Shown piece after piece: positions 8,289-18,972 of a stretch of DNA of 64,000 nt. The notes under the pieces were generated by a model. It was not told the DNA's origin. It searched no databases and saw only the letters and a list, made by a program, of their open reading frames with translations. The stretch spans positions 186,001-250,000 of the forward strand of contig CAVXYK010000029.1 in the NCBI GenBank assembly GCA_963765875.1. The letters are read 5' to 3'. The stretch comes from JAWKOK01 sp963765875 (GTDB lineage Bacteria; Chloroflexota; Anaerolineae; Caldilineales; Caldilineaceae). Both the position numbers and the translations under genes were made by a program. Each line of letters begins with the position of its first letter. Positions within the stretch are counted from its first letter, which is position 1.

Positions 8289-10124
8289 GTGCCGCTCTGG
8301 CGGGATCCGCTCTTCTGGCTCACCATCGGCCTGAGCATCTTCGCCGTTGCGCCCTTGCTACAACCGGGCTACTTTTGGGGCGCAAACGATGCCCGCCATC
8401 ACGTCTACTTTCTGTTCGAGTACGACAGGGTCGTCCAGGACGGCATATGGTGGCCGCGCTGGAGTCCTGATTTTGCATTCGGGTATGGCTATCCGTTCTT
8501 TAACATCTATGGTCCGTTGAGCCATTTTCTGGCCGAGGTATTGCATCATTTCTTCGGCTTCGGCTTTGTGGCTGCAATCGAAGCGGTCTTTGTGCTCAGC
8601 ATTGTTGGTAGCGCGGGGACAATGTACGCCTTCATCCGCTCATGGATGGGCAGACACGCAGCGGTGATCGCGGGCGTAGCCTATGTCTATGTGCCCTATC
8701 ATTTGCTCAATCTCTATGTGCGTGCCAACCTGGCCGAAAGCATGGCCTTTGTGTGGATGCCGCTCTGTTTGCTGGCCATCCGCCAGTGTGTGATCCGTCC
8801 CTCCTTTTTCTGGATCGCGTTGACGGCCTTTAGCTACGCTGGATTGTTGCTGACAAGCAATCTGGTCTTTGTGCTTTTCACGCCGTTGCTGGGTTTCTAC
8901 CTGCTGTTGCTGATCTTCGCCTACATCACACCGGACGGGACAGCAAATCTCAATCTGCCCTGGACCGCTCGCTTCTGGCCCTGGATCCGACGAGCGCTGA
9001 CGCCCGTGATTGGACTATTCGCCGGGATCGGCCTGGGCGCAGTCTTTCTGATTCCCATGATTTTGGAACGCCAGTACGTGCGACAGGATCAATGGTTCGA
9101 TGGTCGATATGACTTTCGTGGCAATTTCGTCTACTTCTTCCAGCTCTTCAGTCCACAGTGGGGATTTGGCGCCAGCCTGCCGGGGCCCGACGATCCAATC
9201 GGCTATCAGATTGGTGCAGCAGCACTGGTGTTGGCAGTGCTCGGCGTACTGCTCGTCTGGCCGAGAGTCGATCGACAGCGCTGGGAGATTGCAGGATTCT
9301 GCATTGCAGGTATGGTCGCCACAGTGGCCGGCTTGCAGTGGGCAAGCGGTCTCTGGGAGTTGCCGCTGATCGGCACGATACTGCAGTTCGCCCAGTTTCC
9401 ATGGCGTTGGTTCAGCATTACCGCACTCTGTGTCAGCGTGCTTGCAGGATTGGTGGGTCACCGCGTACTCATCGACAGCGATCGCAGCCCGCTTGGCCTG
9501 CCATTGCTCTCCGTAATCGCAGTCCTTATCCTGAGCAGCTATCCGCTGTTGCAGGTGCAAATAGAGGAACCGGCTGAAGGACCCGTAGGACTGGCCGCGC
9601 TGATGCGGTTCCAGCGATCCGCCGACGAGCTGACGGGCAGTACGGCCTGGGTCAAGGAGATACCGACCTGGAGCCCAATGGCCGAATATTACGTGCGCAC
9701 CGACGAAGCGGGCGATCCGGTTCTGCCGGTCGAGACCAAATTGGACTACAGCGTATTCGACTACAAGACCTTCGCAGCCGAGTCCGTCGCCCACAACACG
9801 CTCATGGAGGAGATTCAATACTTTAACGAGACTGACACCGACCAAACGCTGATCTTCAACCACTTCTACTACCCTGGTTGGAAGGCATATTTGCTTGAGG
9901 AAAACAGTAAGAAAATAGCTGATACCCTGCCGATAATTCCTGAGGAAACAGGCACACTGGGTCGAATGACAGTGCCTGTACCGCCCGGACAAGGAACCAT
10001 GATCCTGCGCTACGAGGACACACCTCCGCGCACCGTTGGCCGGTTCATCAGCTTGGCCACGCTAGCGGCACTGCTGATCATCGGCCTTGCCCAGGTAGTA
10101 CGAAACCGTCGAGACGATAGTTGA
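8289..10124 (+). CDS. PTPS-related polytopic membrane protein
   Basis: 611 residues with about ten to twelve hydrophobic helices. Near the N-terminus are GANDARHHVYFLFEYDR and FGYGYPFFNIYGPLSHFLAE, signatures I associate with the 6-pyruvoyl-tetrahydropterin synthase-related membrane family. These proteins resemble GT-C polytopic glycosyltransferases or YfhO-like proteins, with an acidic motif (here N-D-A-R) in the first external loop. An extracytoplasmic domain follows the last large helix cluster (about 430-580, including NHFYYPGWKAYLLE and GQGTMILRYEDTPPRT), and a final TM helix closes the protein. The start is taken as GTG at 8289; the frame is open further upstream, so the N-terminus is uncertain. 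It probably acts in assembly or transfer of lipid-linked sugars. Confidence 0.7.
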   Translation: MPLWRDPLFWLTIGLSIFAVAPLLQPGYFWGANDARHHVYFLFEYDRVVQDGIWWPRWSPDFAFGYGYPFFNIYGPLSHFLAEVLHHFFGFGFVAAIEAVFVLSIVGSAGTMYAFIRSWMGRHAAVIAGVAYVYVPYHLLNLYVRANLAESMAFVWMPLCLLAIRQCVIRPSFFWIALTAFSYAGLLLTSNLVFVLFTPLLGFYLLLLIFAYITPDGTANLNLPWTARFWPWIRRALTPVIGLFAGIGLGAVFLIPMILERQYVRQDQWFDGRYDFRGNFVYFFQLFSPQWGFGASLPGPDDPIGYQIGAAALVLAVLGVLLVWPRVDRQRWEIAGFCIAGMVATVAGLQWASGLWELPLIGTILQFAQFPWRWFSITALCVSVLAGLVGHRVLIDSDRSPLGLPLLSVIAVLILSSYPLLQVQIEEPAEGPVGLAALMRFQRSADELTGSTAWVKEIPTWSPMAEYYVRTDEAGDPVLPVETKLDYSVFDYKTFAAESVAHNTLMEEIQYFNETDTDQTLIFNHFYYPGWKAYLLEENSKKIADTLPIIPEETGTLGRMTVPVPPGQGTMILRYEDTPPRTVGRFISLATLAALLIIGLAQVVRNRRDDS

Positions 10125-10398
10125 CCCAAAGCTACAGCATAGTCAACGGTTGCTTCCCAGCATCATGACCGTTTGACTGAGTATCCCACATCAAGGCTTT
10201 CGCAGAATAATAGTTATACGAGAGTCGGCAAAGCCTCAAGCCATTCCAGGGAAAGAGTTCCTTGCCGCGTATATTTATCTCTCTGGATTGGCCCAAGTCA
10301 ACGTGTGTACCACAAAGTGTTCCGACAGCAGCGCATCTGTCATGAACAACCCCGTCCTTCGCACTTTGTGACACACAGGCAGATCAGGAGTTCCCAGT

Positions 10399-11025
10399 AT
10401 GTCAGAGACTGATGTCTCAGTGCGTACACAGTCAACGTGTATGCAGACTCGTAGACCGATGGTTTGTGAAAACGAAGTCGCTTCTCTTGTCGCGTTTCAC
10501 GGTCCTCCCGTGCGATGCACATTCAATATCCAGGCCGATGAATACATACGCGCCTATCGCTGGCGCAAAGACCTTGACCGGCGTGCGGAAGTCGTCTTTG
10601 CCATCCAAGATCCGCTCTGTCGGGTCTGGCTACATGCAAAACGCCACTATCCCAAACATATCTTTCGCCTGCCGTCCGGCGGCATCAACTGGGACGAGCC
10701 GGTGATGAATGCACTCCATCGTGAGATCGCCGAAGAGACCGATCTGGAGATCACGATAGAATCCTTCATTGGTCTGATCGAGTACCAATTTCTGGCTGAT
10801 GAAGAAGAAGTTGCCCATTTTGCCAGCTACATCTTCCTTGTCAGCGCTGGGGATGAACAACCGCGTCCACATCCCAGCGAAAACATCTCCGAGTTTCGCG
10901 CAGTGTTGCCGAGCCAGATCGCCCAGGCCGCTGCCGAACTGCGCAACCTCATCGGCGACCGCCACGGCTGGGGACAATGGCGCGCTCTGGCCCACGATTT
11001 GGTATATGAGCACCTGAGTAGGTAA
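10399..11025 (+). CDS. Nudix hydrolase
   Basis: A 208-residue protein with a nearly perfect Nudix box, G-x5-E-x7-REIAEET at about residues 95-115 (GGINWDEPVMNALHREIAEE). The box glycine after EE is Thr. Nudix enzymes hydrolyse nucleoside diphosphates linked to another moiety, with the box glutamates binding Mg2+. The N-terminal 40 residues contain no obvious domain. AGGAG lies 8 bases before the ATG at 10399. Substrate unknown. It is separated from pheT by a 240-bp repeat-containing gap, so the two may not be cotranscribed. Confidence 0.85.
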   Translation: MSETDVSVRTQSTCMQTRRPMVCENEVASLVAFHGPPVRCTFNIQADEYIRAYRWRKDLDRRAEVVFAIQDPLCRVWLHAKRHYPKHIFRLPSGGINWDEPVMNALHREIAEETDLEITIESFIGLIEYQFLADEEEVAHFASYIFLVSAGDEQPRPHPSENISEFRAVLPSQIAQAAAELRNLIGDRHGWGQWRALAHDLVYEHLSR

Positions 11026-11066
11026 ACTTTGGAGATACAATTTAGAAGATTCTGAAGCCGTGGGGG

Positions 11067-11232
11067 CATGCTGCGTGCTTCTTGCTGCTTGCTGCGTGAG
11101 AATTGACCCGAAATGCTGAATACGCTGGGACCATCTTTTCTGCAGGAGTTACAGTGTCTCGGGCATGGTCAGCGAAAGTGCTCAGACTCGCCATGAGACC
11201 CCTTAATCACGCAGCAAGCAGCACGCAGCCCA
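11067..11232. repeat. repeat family E: paired inverted GCTGCGTGC arms
   Basis: The left arm at 11067-11100 (CATGCTGCGTGCTTCTTGC and GCTGCTTGCTGCGTGAG) is roughly inverted at 11204-11232 (TCACGCAGCAAGCAGCACGCAG), with about 100 bases between. A second pair with the same design is at 31001-31098. Confidence 0.6.
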
Positions 11233-11263
11233 TCCCACGCCTCTACCCAAAGGAACAGACCCC

Positions 11264-13828
11264 ATGCTTGTCCCACTGTCATGGCTTAAACAATACGTAG
11301 ATATCGACGTTTCAACCGACGAGTTGAACGAGCGGTTGACCTTGGCCGGTCTTGAAGTGGCCGGTGTCGAATTGGTTGGCTCGTGGTGGGATGCCGATAC
11401 CATCACCGTCGGCGAAGTGGTGGCGGTCCACCCGCACCCGGATGCCGACCGACTCGTGCTTGTCGACGTTGACCATGGCGGCGAAGAGCCGCAGCGCGTG
11501 GTCACCGGTGCGCCCAATCTCTACGAGTTCAAGGAGGCCGATGAACTTCCCGTCATCAAGGTCGCCTTCGCACAGTCGGGGGCCATGCTCATCGACGCCT
11601 ACAGCGACAAGACCCCCCGCCCCAAGAAGAAACTCAAGCCGTCGAAGATCCGCGGCGTGCCCTCATCCGGCATGGTCTGCTCCGAGCGCGAGCTGGGCCT
11701 GAGCGAAGAGCACGAGGGCATCATTGTGCTGCCGGACGATGCGCCCACCGGCATGCCTCTGCGTGACTATCTGGGCGAAGAGATCGTTGAGATCGAGCTG
11801 ACGCCCGATATGGCGCGCTGCCTCAACATGATCGGCATCGCGCGTGAGGTCTCGGCGCTCACCGGCGGCGCGCTGCATCTGCCGGCTGACGAGTGCCTGG
11901 CCCAAGGCGATGATACGGCTGCCAACTATTTTGACGTCAAGATCGATGACCCGGATCTATGCAATCGCTATACCGGTATTTTGATCAAAGACGTTGAAAT
12001 TGGGCCCTCGCCCAAATGGATGCAACAACGCCTGGCGCGTGCCGGCATGCGTCCCATCAGCAACGTGGTCGACATCACAAACTTCGTCATGCTCGAATGG
12101 GGCCAGCCGCTGCATGCCTTCGACTACGACATCCTGGCCAGGCGAGCCAAAGAGAATGGCGACGAGAGCCCGACCATCATCGTGCGTCGCGCCGCCGACG
12201 GTGAGAAGTTCACCACCTTGGACGATGTCGAGCGTCAGCTAGACGACTCCATGCTGATGATCTGCGACACGGCCGGGTCGGTGGCCATCGCCGGCGTCAT
12301 GGGCGGCCAGGAGAGCGAGGTCAGCGACACGACTGTCAACATTCTGCTGGAGTCGGCCACCTTTGAGGGCATCAACAATCGGCGCACGGCTGCCAAGCTG
12401 CGCCTGCCCAGCGAAGCCTCCTATCGCTTCAGCCGCGGCATCCCAGCCACGCTCAACCCCATCGCCGCCCGTCGTGCCGCCGAACTGATGCGCCTCTATG
12501 CCGGCGGTCGCATCGTGCAAGGCATGATCGACGCCTATCCGGTCGAGCAAGAGACCCGCATCGTCTACACCACAGTCACCGATCAGCGCCGGATTTTGGG
12601 CATGCCCATCACCGGCGAGCAGATCATCGAGAGCCTGGAACGCCTTGATTTCAGCGTCACCGTGGTCAAGGACGTCAATCCCGAAGCAGGCGACAACGCC
12701 ACCTTCGGACTCCAGCGCAAGGAGGGCGAAGCGCTCTACGAATGCGCTACGCCGTGGCACCGCCTCGACGTGACAATGCCCGCCGACCTGATTGAGGAAG
12801 TCGCCCGCATTGTCGGCTACGAGCAAGTGGGCCAGAGCCTGCTCGACACCGTGTTGCCGACCCAACATCGCGATGAGACTCTCGATACCGAGGGCAAGAT
12901 CCGCGACGTGTTGGTCGGAGCAGGCTTGCAGGAGATCATCAACCATCCGCTGACCACCAGTGAGAATCATGACAAGCTGCGTCCCGGCAAACCGGCTAGT
13001 GCAGAGAGCAAATACGTTGTGCTCTCCAACCCCAGCGCGCCGGAACGCAGCACCATGCGCCGCTCCATGTTGGTCAGCGCACTGGAGAATCTGGCTCGCA
13101 ATCTGCGCTACACCGATCGACTGACCACTTTTGAGGTCGGCCGTGTCTATCTGTTGGAAAAGGGCGACGGCACGCTGCCCTACGAGGAGCGCCGGCTCAG
13201 CATCTTGATGGCCGGTCCCCGCCAGGCGAGCAGCTTCTACGCGGATCCCAACGACACCGATCAGATGGATTTCTTCGACATCAAGGGCGTTGTGGAGACA
13301 GTTTTGGGCAGACTCGGCTTCAAGCCGAGTGACATCAAGTATCGAGCTGCGCCCGACACCGGCACCTTCAGCCCACGCTGCACAGAGATCCTGCTGCAGG
13401 ACAAGCTCGTCGGCACGCTGGGCGAGATCCACCCGCAGGTGCGGTCAGCCTTTGGTCTGCCCTCCATGCGTGTCAATGCGGCCGAGCTGATGATCGATCC
13501 GCTGGTGCGTCCGCACTGGGGCCTGGAGCCCATGGAGACGATCAGCAACTACCCGCCGGTGGTCGAGGATCTGGCCTTCGAGGTCTCGGAAGATGTGACC
13601 AGCCAGCAGATCAAGGACCTGATTCTCTCGGCCGGGGCACGCCTGCTGGTCAACGTCGAGCTGTTCGACATCTACCGCGGCGATCCCATTCCGGCCGGCT
13701 ACAAGTCCATGGCCTACAACCTGACCTACCAGAGCCCCGAACGCAGCCTGCGCGACAAGGAAGTGACCAAACTGCGCAAGAAGATCATCAGCACGGTCGA
13801 GCGTCAGACAGGTGGGAAGTTGCGGTAG
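11264..13828 (+). CDS. pheT: phenylalanine-tRNA ligase beta subunit
   Basis: An 854-residue beta subunit of the alpha2-beta2 enzyme that charges tRNA-Phe. Domains in order are an N-terminal tRNA-binding OB fold (about 40-160, with EVVAVHPHPDADRLVLVDVD and SSGMVCSERELGLSEEHEGI), the B3/B4 editing module, B5, the catalytic-like core (about 490-720, with LSNPSAPERSTMRRSML), and a C-terminal FDX-ACB anticodon-binding domain (about 755-854, starting YPPVVEDLAFEVSEDV). Length is typical. The start ATG at 11264 has AAGGAA about 10 bases upstream. pheS is not in the window, so the usual pheST operon is broken here. No T-box leader was found. A degraded copy of the last 130 bp lies at about 15533-15665. 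Confidence 0.95.
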   Translation: MLVPLSWLKQYVDIDVSTDELNERLTLAGLEVAGVELVGSWWDADTITVGEVVAVHPHPDADRLVLVDVDHGGEEPQRVVTGAPNLYEFKEADELPVIKVAFAQSGAMLIDAYSDKTPRPKKKLKPSKIRGVPSSGMVCSERELGLSEEHEGIIVLPDDAPTGMPLRDYLGEEIVEIELTPDMARCLNMIGIAREVSALTGGALHLPADECLAQGDDTAANYFDVKIDDPDLCNRYTGILIKDVEIGPSPKWMQQRLARAGMRPISNVVDITNFVMLEWGQPLHAFDYDILARRAKENGDESPTIIVRRAADGEKFTTLDDVERQLDDSMLMICDTAGSVAIAGVMGGQESEVSDTTVNILLESATFEGINNRRTAAKLRLPSEASYRFSRGIPATLNPIAARRAAELMRLYAGGRIVQGMIDAYPVEQETRIVYTTVTDQRRILGMPITGEQIIESLERLDFSVTVVKDVNPEAGDNATFGLQRKEGEALYECATPWHRLDVTMPADLIEEVARIVGYEQVGQSLLDTVLPTQHRDETLDTEGKIRDVLVGAGLQEIINHPLTTSENHDKLRPGKPASAESKYVVLSNPSAPERSTMRRSMLVSALENLARNLRYTDRLTTFEVGRVYLLEKGDGTLPYEERRLSILMAGPRQASSFYADPNDTDQMDFFDIKGVVETVLGRLGFKPSDIKYRAAPDTGTFSPRCTEILLQDKLVGTLGEIHPQVRSAFGLPSMRVNAAELMIDPLVRPHWGLEPMETISNYPPVVEDLAFEVSEDVTSQQIKDLILSAGARLLVNVELFDIYRGDPIPAGYKSMAYNLTYQSPERSLRDKEVTKLRKKIISTVERQTGGKLR

Positions 13829-13867
13829 CAAATCGTGATTGACACAGGACTCTACTGCAAGAAGTCT

Positions 13868-13946
13868 TTTTTTGACACGAATGGTCACGAATTTGCACGA
13901 AGGGCACATTGCTTCGTGAAACTTGGTGCGCCTTCGTGGATGAATT
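13868..13946. repeat. repeat family A', CACGAA-type palindrome
   Basis: GACACGAATGGTCACGAATTTGCACGAAGGGC is answered by GCTTCGTGAAAC and GCGCCTTCGTGGATGAATTC. It lies 40 bp after pheT and resembles the other direct-and-inverted short-unit palindromes of the window. Confidence 0.5.
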
Positions 13947-13961
13947 CTATGGGATCGCCTT

Positions 13962-14552
13962 ATGGAAGTAACAGGTCGTGACACGTCAGCGCTTTCATCT
14001 GACGATATCCTGACTGCCGAGTTCAACTACATTGCCCAAACGGCAACTCAGGCCAACGAAGATCGTGCCAGAATCACATCGCTCTATTTTGTGACCGTAG
14101 GCACGCTGATTGCTGCTGTGTTCGGCGCGTCGGTAAGCTCTCTGGACCCTTCGATCCAGTACAGCGTACGCATCGCATTTCTGATCATTTTTCTTGGCTT
14201 GAGCCTACATAGCTTGCTGACAATTCTTCAACTCGTGCGTTTGCGCCTGGCATGGATTGACAGCGCGCAGGCCATGAATTCGGTCAAAGCGTACTACATT
14301 TCCCGACTGGAGAACTCAACCATTGACGAGGCATTTCGATGGAAGACAACAACGCTACCGGCGAAATTCAAGGCCAACAGCGTTTCAGCAATCTTGGCGA
14401 TTCAGGTGGCTTCGCTGGGTGGGCTGGCATTCGGCAGCAGCGTCTTCTTCCTGGGTCTCGTATTGCAGAACATGTGGTGGACGCCATCGATTGTCCTCGG
14501 CGGGCTTTTCATCGTGGTGCAGCTGATGCTGTACCGATTTCTGTTGAAGTAG
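13962..14552 (+). CDS. four-TM membrane protein of unknown function
   Basis: 196 residues. A short soluble N-terminus (ILTAEFNYIAQTATQANEDRAR) is followed by two hydrophobic helices (about 42-62 and 69-95), a charged cytoplasmic-type segment of about 45 residues (ISRLENSTIDEAFRWKTT), and two more helices (about 145-190) ending RFLLK. The arrangement of N-terminal helix, 2 TM, linker and 2 TM is seen in uncharacterised proteins found beside signalling or defence genes, but I cannot name a family. Ribosome-binding site is weak. It stands alone after pheT. Confidence 0.6.
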   Translation: MEVTGRDTSALSSDDILTAEFNYIAQTATQANEDRARITSLYFVTVGTLIAAVFGASVSSLDPSIQYSVRIAFLIIFLGLSLHSLLTILQLVRLRLAWIDSAQAMNSVKAYYISRLENSTIDEAFRWKTTTLPAKFKANSVSAILAIQVASLGGLAFGSSVFFLGLVLQNMWWTPSIVLGGLFIVVQLMLYRFLLK

Positions 14553-14767
14553 CCCACTCTTGGCCTCAGAGATCGAGAAGGATCGTTTGGAAGGTCGATT
14601 AGCGGACAAGGTGAAGGTCTTTGCCTATTGACAGAGGGTGAGCGCTGATGATCACCGAGATCGGCGACATCCTGGCCCATCGCTCGATTGTAGTACGGGA
14701 TGTAAGTTTAGCATGACCACCCAGAACTACAGATCGCCGATTGCGGGCGGCTGAGCGCTAGCTCGAA

Positions 14768-15157
14768 TTATTCAGACTCGCTGTTGGAATCAACCAGATC
14801 TTCCAGCCCAACATCCAAAGCTTGCGCAATATTGTTCAGCACATCCGTCGTACCATTGCGTTTTCCAGACTCAAGCTGTGATAGATACGGTTTGCTGATG
14901 CCAACCTTTTCCGCCAACTGCTGCTGTGTCAAAGCCCGATACTGTCGCCAAACACGAATCGGGCTCTTACCGTCCAATAACGCATAGGCGACTTCGCTGG
15001 GAATCAGCTCTTCACCAGCTTCAATGTTGGCTTTGCCTTCATCATAGGCGCGAATATCTTCTAGCATCTCCCATGCGTCAAGCAGTTTCTGGTATTCGGG
15101 ATACGGAACCACCGCCCATTCGATCTGACCGTTCTTTTCGATTACCTGTACACTCAT
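14768..15157 (-). CDS. Xre-family antitoxin with N-terminal RelB/Phd-like segment
   Basis: 129 residues. The N-terminal part (QVIEKNGQIEWAVVPYPEYQKLLD) resembles Phd/RelB antitoxin beginnings, and residues about 68-122 form a helix-turn-helix of Xre type (RALTQQQLAEKVGISKPYLS, then QLESGKRNGTTDVLNNIAQA). It should bind and neutralise the RelE-like toxin and repress the operon. The start overlaps the toxin stop by 4 bp (ATGA), indicating translational coupling. Toxin-first order is like higBA. The C-terminus ends in acidic SNSESE. Confidence 0.8.
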   Translation of the reverse strand: MSVQVIEKNGQIEWAVVPYPEYQKLLDAWEMLEDIRAYDEGKANIEAGEELIPSEVAYALLDGKSPIRVWRQYRALTQQQLAEKVGISKPYLSQLESGKRNGTTDVLNNIAQALDVGLEDLVDSNSESE

Positions 15158-15411
15158 TCGTACACCTTCCCTCTTGGCCCGATCTTGACTACCAACATCA
15201 CCAGTTGCTCATCCTGCAATTCATAGATCACTCGCCAATCTCTAACGCGTAACCGGTATCCCGATCGCCCCACTAATTTTGTCACATTGTTATGCCGCGC
15301 ATACGGATCAACCGCAATCGTATCGATCTTCTCGCGGATCAAATTCGCAATGTTTTTGGGCGTTCGGCGTAATGCTCTAACCGTCTGTTTGGTAAATATG
15401 ACCGAGTACAT
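15154..15411 (-). CDS. RelE/ParE-family toxin
   Basis: An 85-residue protein with the RelE fold pattern: MYSVIFTKQTVRALRRTP, a two-helix segment, then the beta-strand core LVGRSGYRLRVRDWRVIYEL and a last strand KIGPRGKVYE. Conserved Arg residues in YRLRVRDWR and the final strand match ribosome-dependent mRNA interferases. RelE toxins cleave mRNA in the ribosomal A site. It is first in a two-gene operon with its antitoxin and is preceded by a palindromic operator. Full length with no frameshift, so presumably functional. Confidence 0.85.
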   Translation of the reverse strand: MYSVIFTKQTVRALRRTPKNIANLIREKIDTIAVDPYARHNNVTKLVGRSGYRLRVRDWRVIYELQDEQLVMLVVKIGPRGKVYE

Positions 15412-15419
15412 AACCGAAT

Positions 15420-15436
15420 GTTAGCACAAGGCTAAC
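15420..15436 (-). promoter_or_regulatory. palindromic operator of the toxin-antitoxin operon
   Basis: GTTAGC (15420-15425), five bases, GCTAAC (15431-15436) form a perfect inverted repeat 9 bases upstream of the toxin ATG. On the minus strand it lies between a TTGCAA -35-like hexamer and a CTAACA -10-like hexamer 17 bases apart. Autorepression by the antitoxin or toxin-antitoxin complex is the usual arrangement. Confidence 0.55.
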
Positions 15437-15532
15437 GATTTTTGCAAACATCGTTTTTTCACCAAACCTACTGGCTGTGAGCTGGGACTATCCGCACTAC
15501 GCTTGTCCCGGTTTCCGGCAAGGGTGATAGCA

Positions 15533-15665
15533 GCGGGCGACAAGTCCATTGCCTACAACTTGACCTACCAGAGCCCGGAACCCAGGCCTACGTGACAAAG
15601 AGACGCCCAAGTTGCGTATGAAGACCATTCGTACAATTGAACGCCAGACTGGTGCTACGTTACGT
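15533..15665 (+). pseudogene. degraded duplicate of the pheT 3' end
   Basis: About 130 bp align with the last 130 bp of the pheT gene at 13698-13828: ACAAGTCCAT, GCCTACAAC, TGACCTACCAGAGCCC, GACAA, GTTGCG, GAACGCCAGAC and GGTGCTACGTTACG correspond in order to the FDX-ACB coding sequence. By eye about three quarters of bases match, with small indels that destroy the frame. It begins abruptly after unrelated sequence and ends about 35 bp before the FtsX-type permease start. No other part of pheT is visible upstream. It is a relic of a second pheT or of a recombined duplicate. Confidence 0.75.
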
Positions 15666-15700
15666 TTGTGCCGCGCAAAATATGGTATTGTCATACACTT

Positions 15701-18330
<2,630 letters not shown>

Positions 18331-18380
18331 TAAAATTGTGGTTCTCAATCCTCTAGTATCTTGTCGGAGAGAAAGCTGAT

Positions 18381-18470
18381 AGGACACGGATGACGCTAAT
18401 TTAGCGGATGTCCACGAATCAAATCAGAAAAATCAGCGAGAATCCGTCATATCCGTGTCATCCGCGTCCC
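18381..18470. repeat. repeat family A, 90-bp palindrome
   Basis: AGGACACGGATGACGCTAAT and AGCGGATGTCCACGAAT on the left answer AATCCGTCATATCCGTGTCAT and CCGCGTCC on the right. Located between the convergent permease and rsfS genes. Confidence 0.6.
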
Positions 18471-18495
18471 AGTTTTTCGTCACTCCGACAGCCGG

Positions 18496-18849
18496 CTAGA
18501 AGACTTTGACGACTACGTTGCCTTCTTGCCAGAGGCCTTCGAGATCGTAGTGTTCGCGCATTTCAGGCGTGAACAGGTGAACGATCACATCACCGTAGTC
18601 GAGGACCACCCATCCGCTGCCCCGCTGATCAACGCCTTCCATACGTAATGGGCGGATGTTGACCTCGATCTTGAGCTTCTCCAACATGTCGGACTGAATG
18701 GCTGAAGCTTGGCGCTCATTGTCCACTGTGGCGATCACGAAATAATCGGCCAGGGCCGTCTGCTCGCGAATATCGAGCAGCACAATGTCCGCCGCCTGTT
18801 TCTCCTCGACCAAATCAACGATTCGGCGAGCTAGTGTATTGCTGTCCAG
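18496..18849 (-). CDS. rsfS: ribosomal silencing factor RsfS, probable CTG start
   Basis: The RsfS/Iojap protein binds ribosomal protein L14 on the 50S subunit and blocks subunit joining under starvation. The core ADIVLLDIREQTALADYFVI, RPLRMEGVDQRGSGWVVLDY and GDVIVHLFTPEMREHYDLEGLW is diagnostic. The shortest start, TTG at 18813 (105 aa), would cut into the first helix and lacks a ribosome site. A CTG at 18849, 12 codons upstream and in frame, follows GGAGGT at ideal spacing and restores LDSNTLARRIVDLVEEK, typical of RsfS N-termini (117 aa). I chose it. A mutated or misread ATG is the alternative. Monocistronic by position. Confidence 0.85.
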   Translation of the reverse strand: MDSNTLARRIVDLVEEKQAADIVLLDIREQTALADYFVIATVDNERQASAIQSDMLEKLKIEVNIRPLRMEGVDQRGSGWVVLDYGDVIVHLFTPEMREHYDLEGLWQEGNVVVKVF

Positions 18850-18972
18850 AAAGTACCTCCAAGGTAACTATGATTGTGCCTGTTCGGCTCTTCTTGACGA
18901 AGTGTAGCACAATCCGAATCGAGTCTCAAGCAATTGAAGCGTTCTTTCTACACGCGCAATTCCCAAAACCGG

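Noticed and set aside
9015..9992. 325-codon minus-strand frame opposite the second PTPS-related gene
   Set aside because: Composition is Gln/His/Ala-rich antisense of hydrophobic codons; no motif.
11026..11263. T-box or other leader before pheT
   Set aside because: No AGGGTGGNACCGCG-like element or specifier stem was seen; only repeat E.
12239..13432. 397-codon open frame on the minus strand opposite pheT
   Set aside because: It is the antisense of a certain gene in a GC-rich region, with no domain and no ribosome site; a codon-bias shadow.
14553..14767. Possible decayed gene (fragment MITEIGDILAHRSIVVRDV at about 14648-14704)
   Set aside because: Too short, interrupted by stops, and no family recognised; recorded only as a possible relic.
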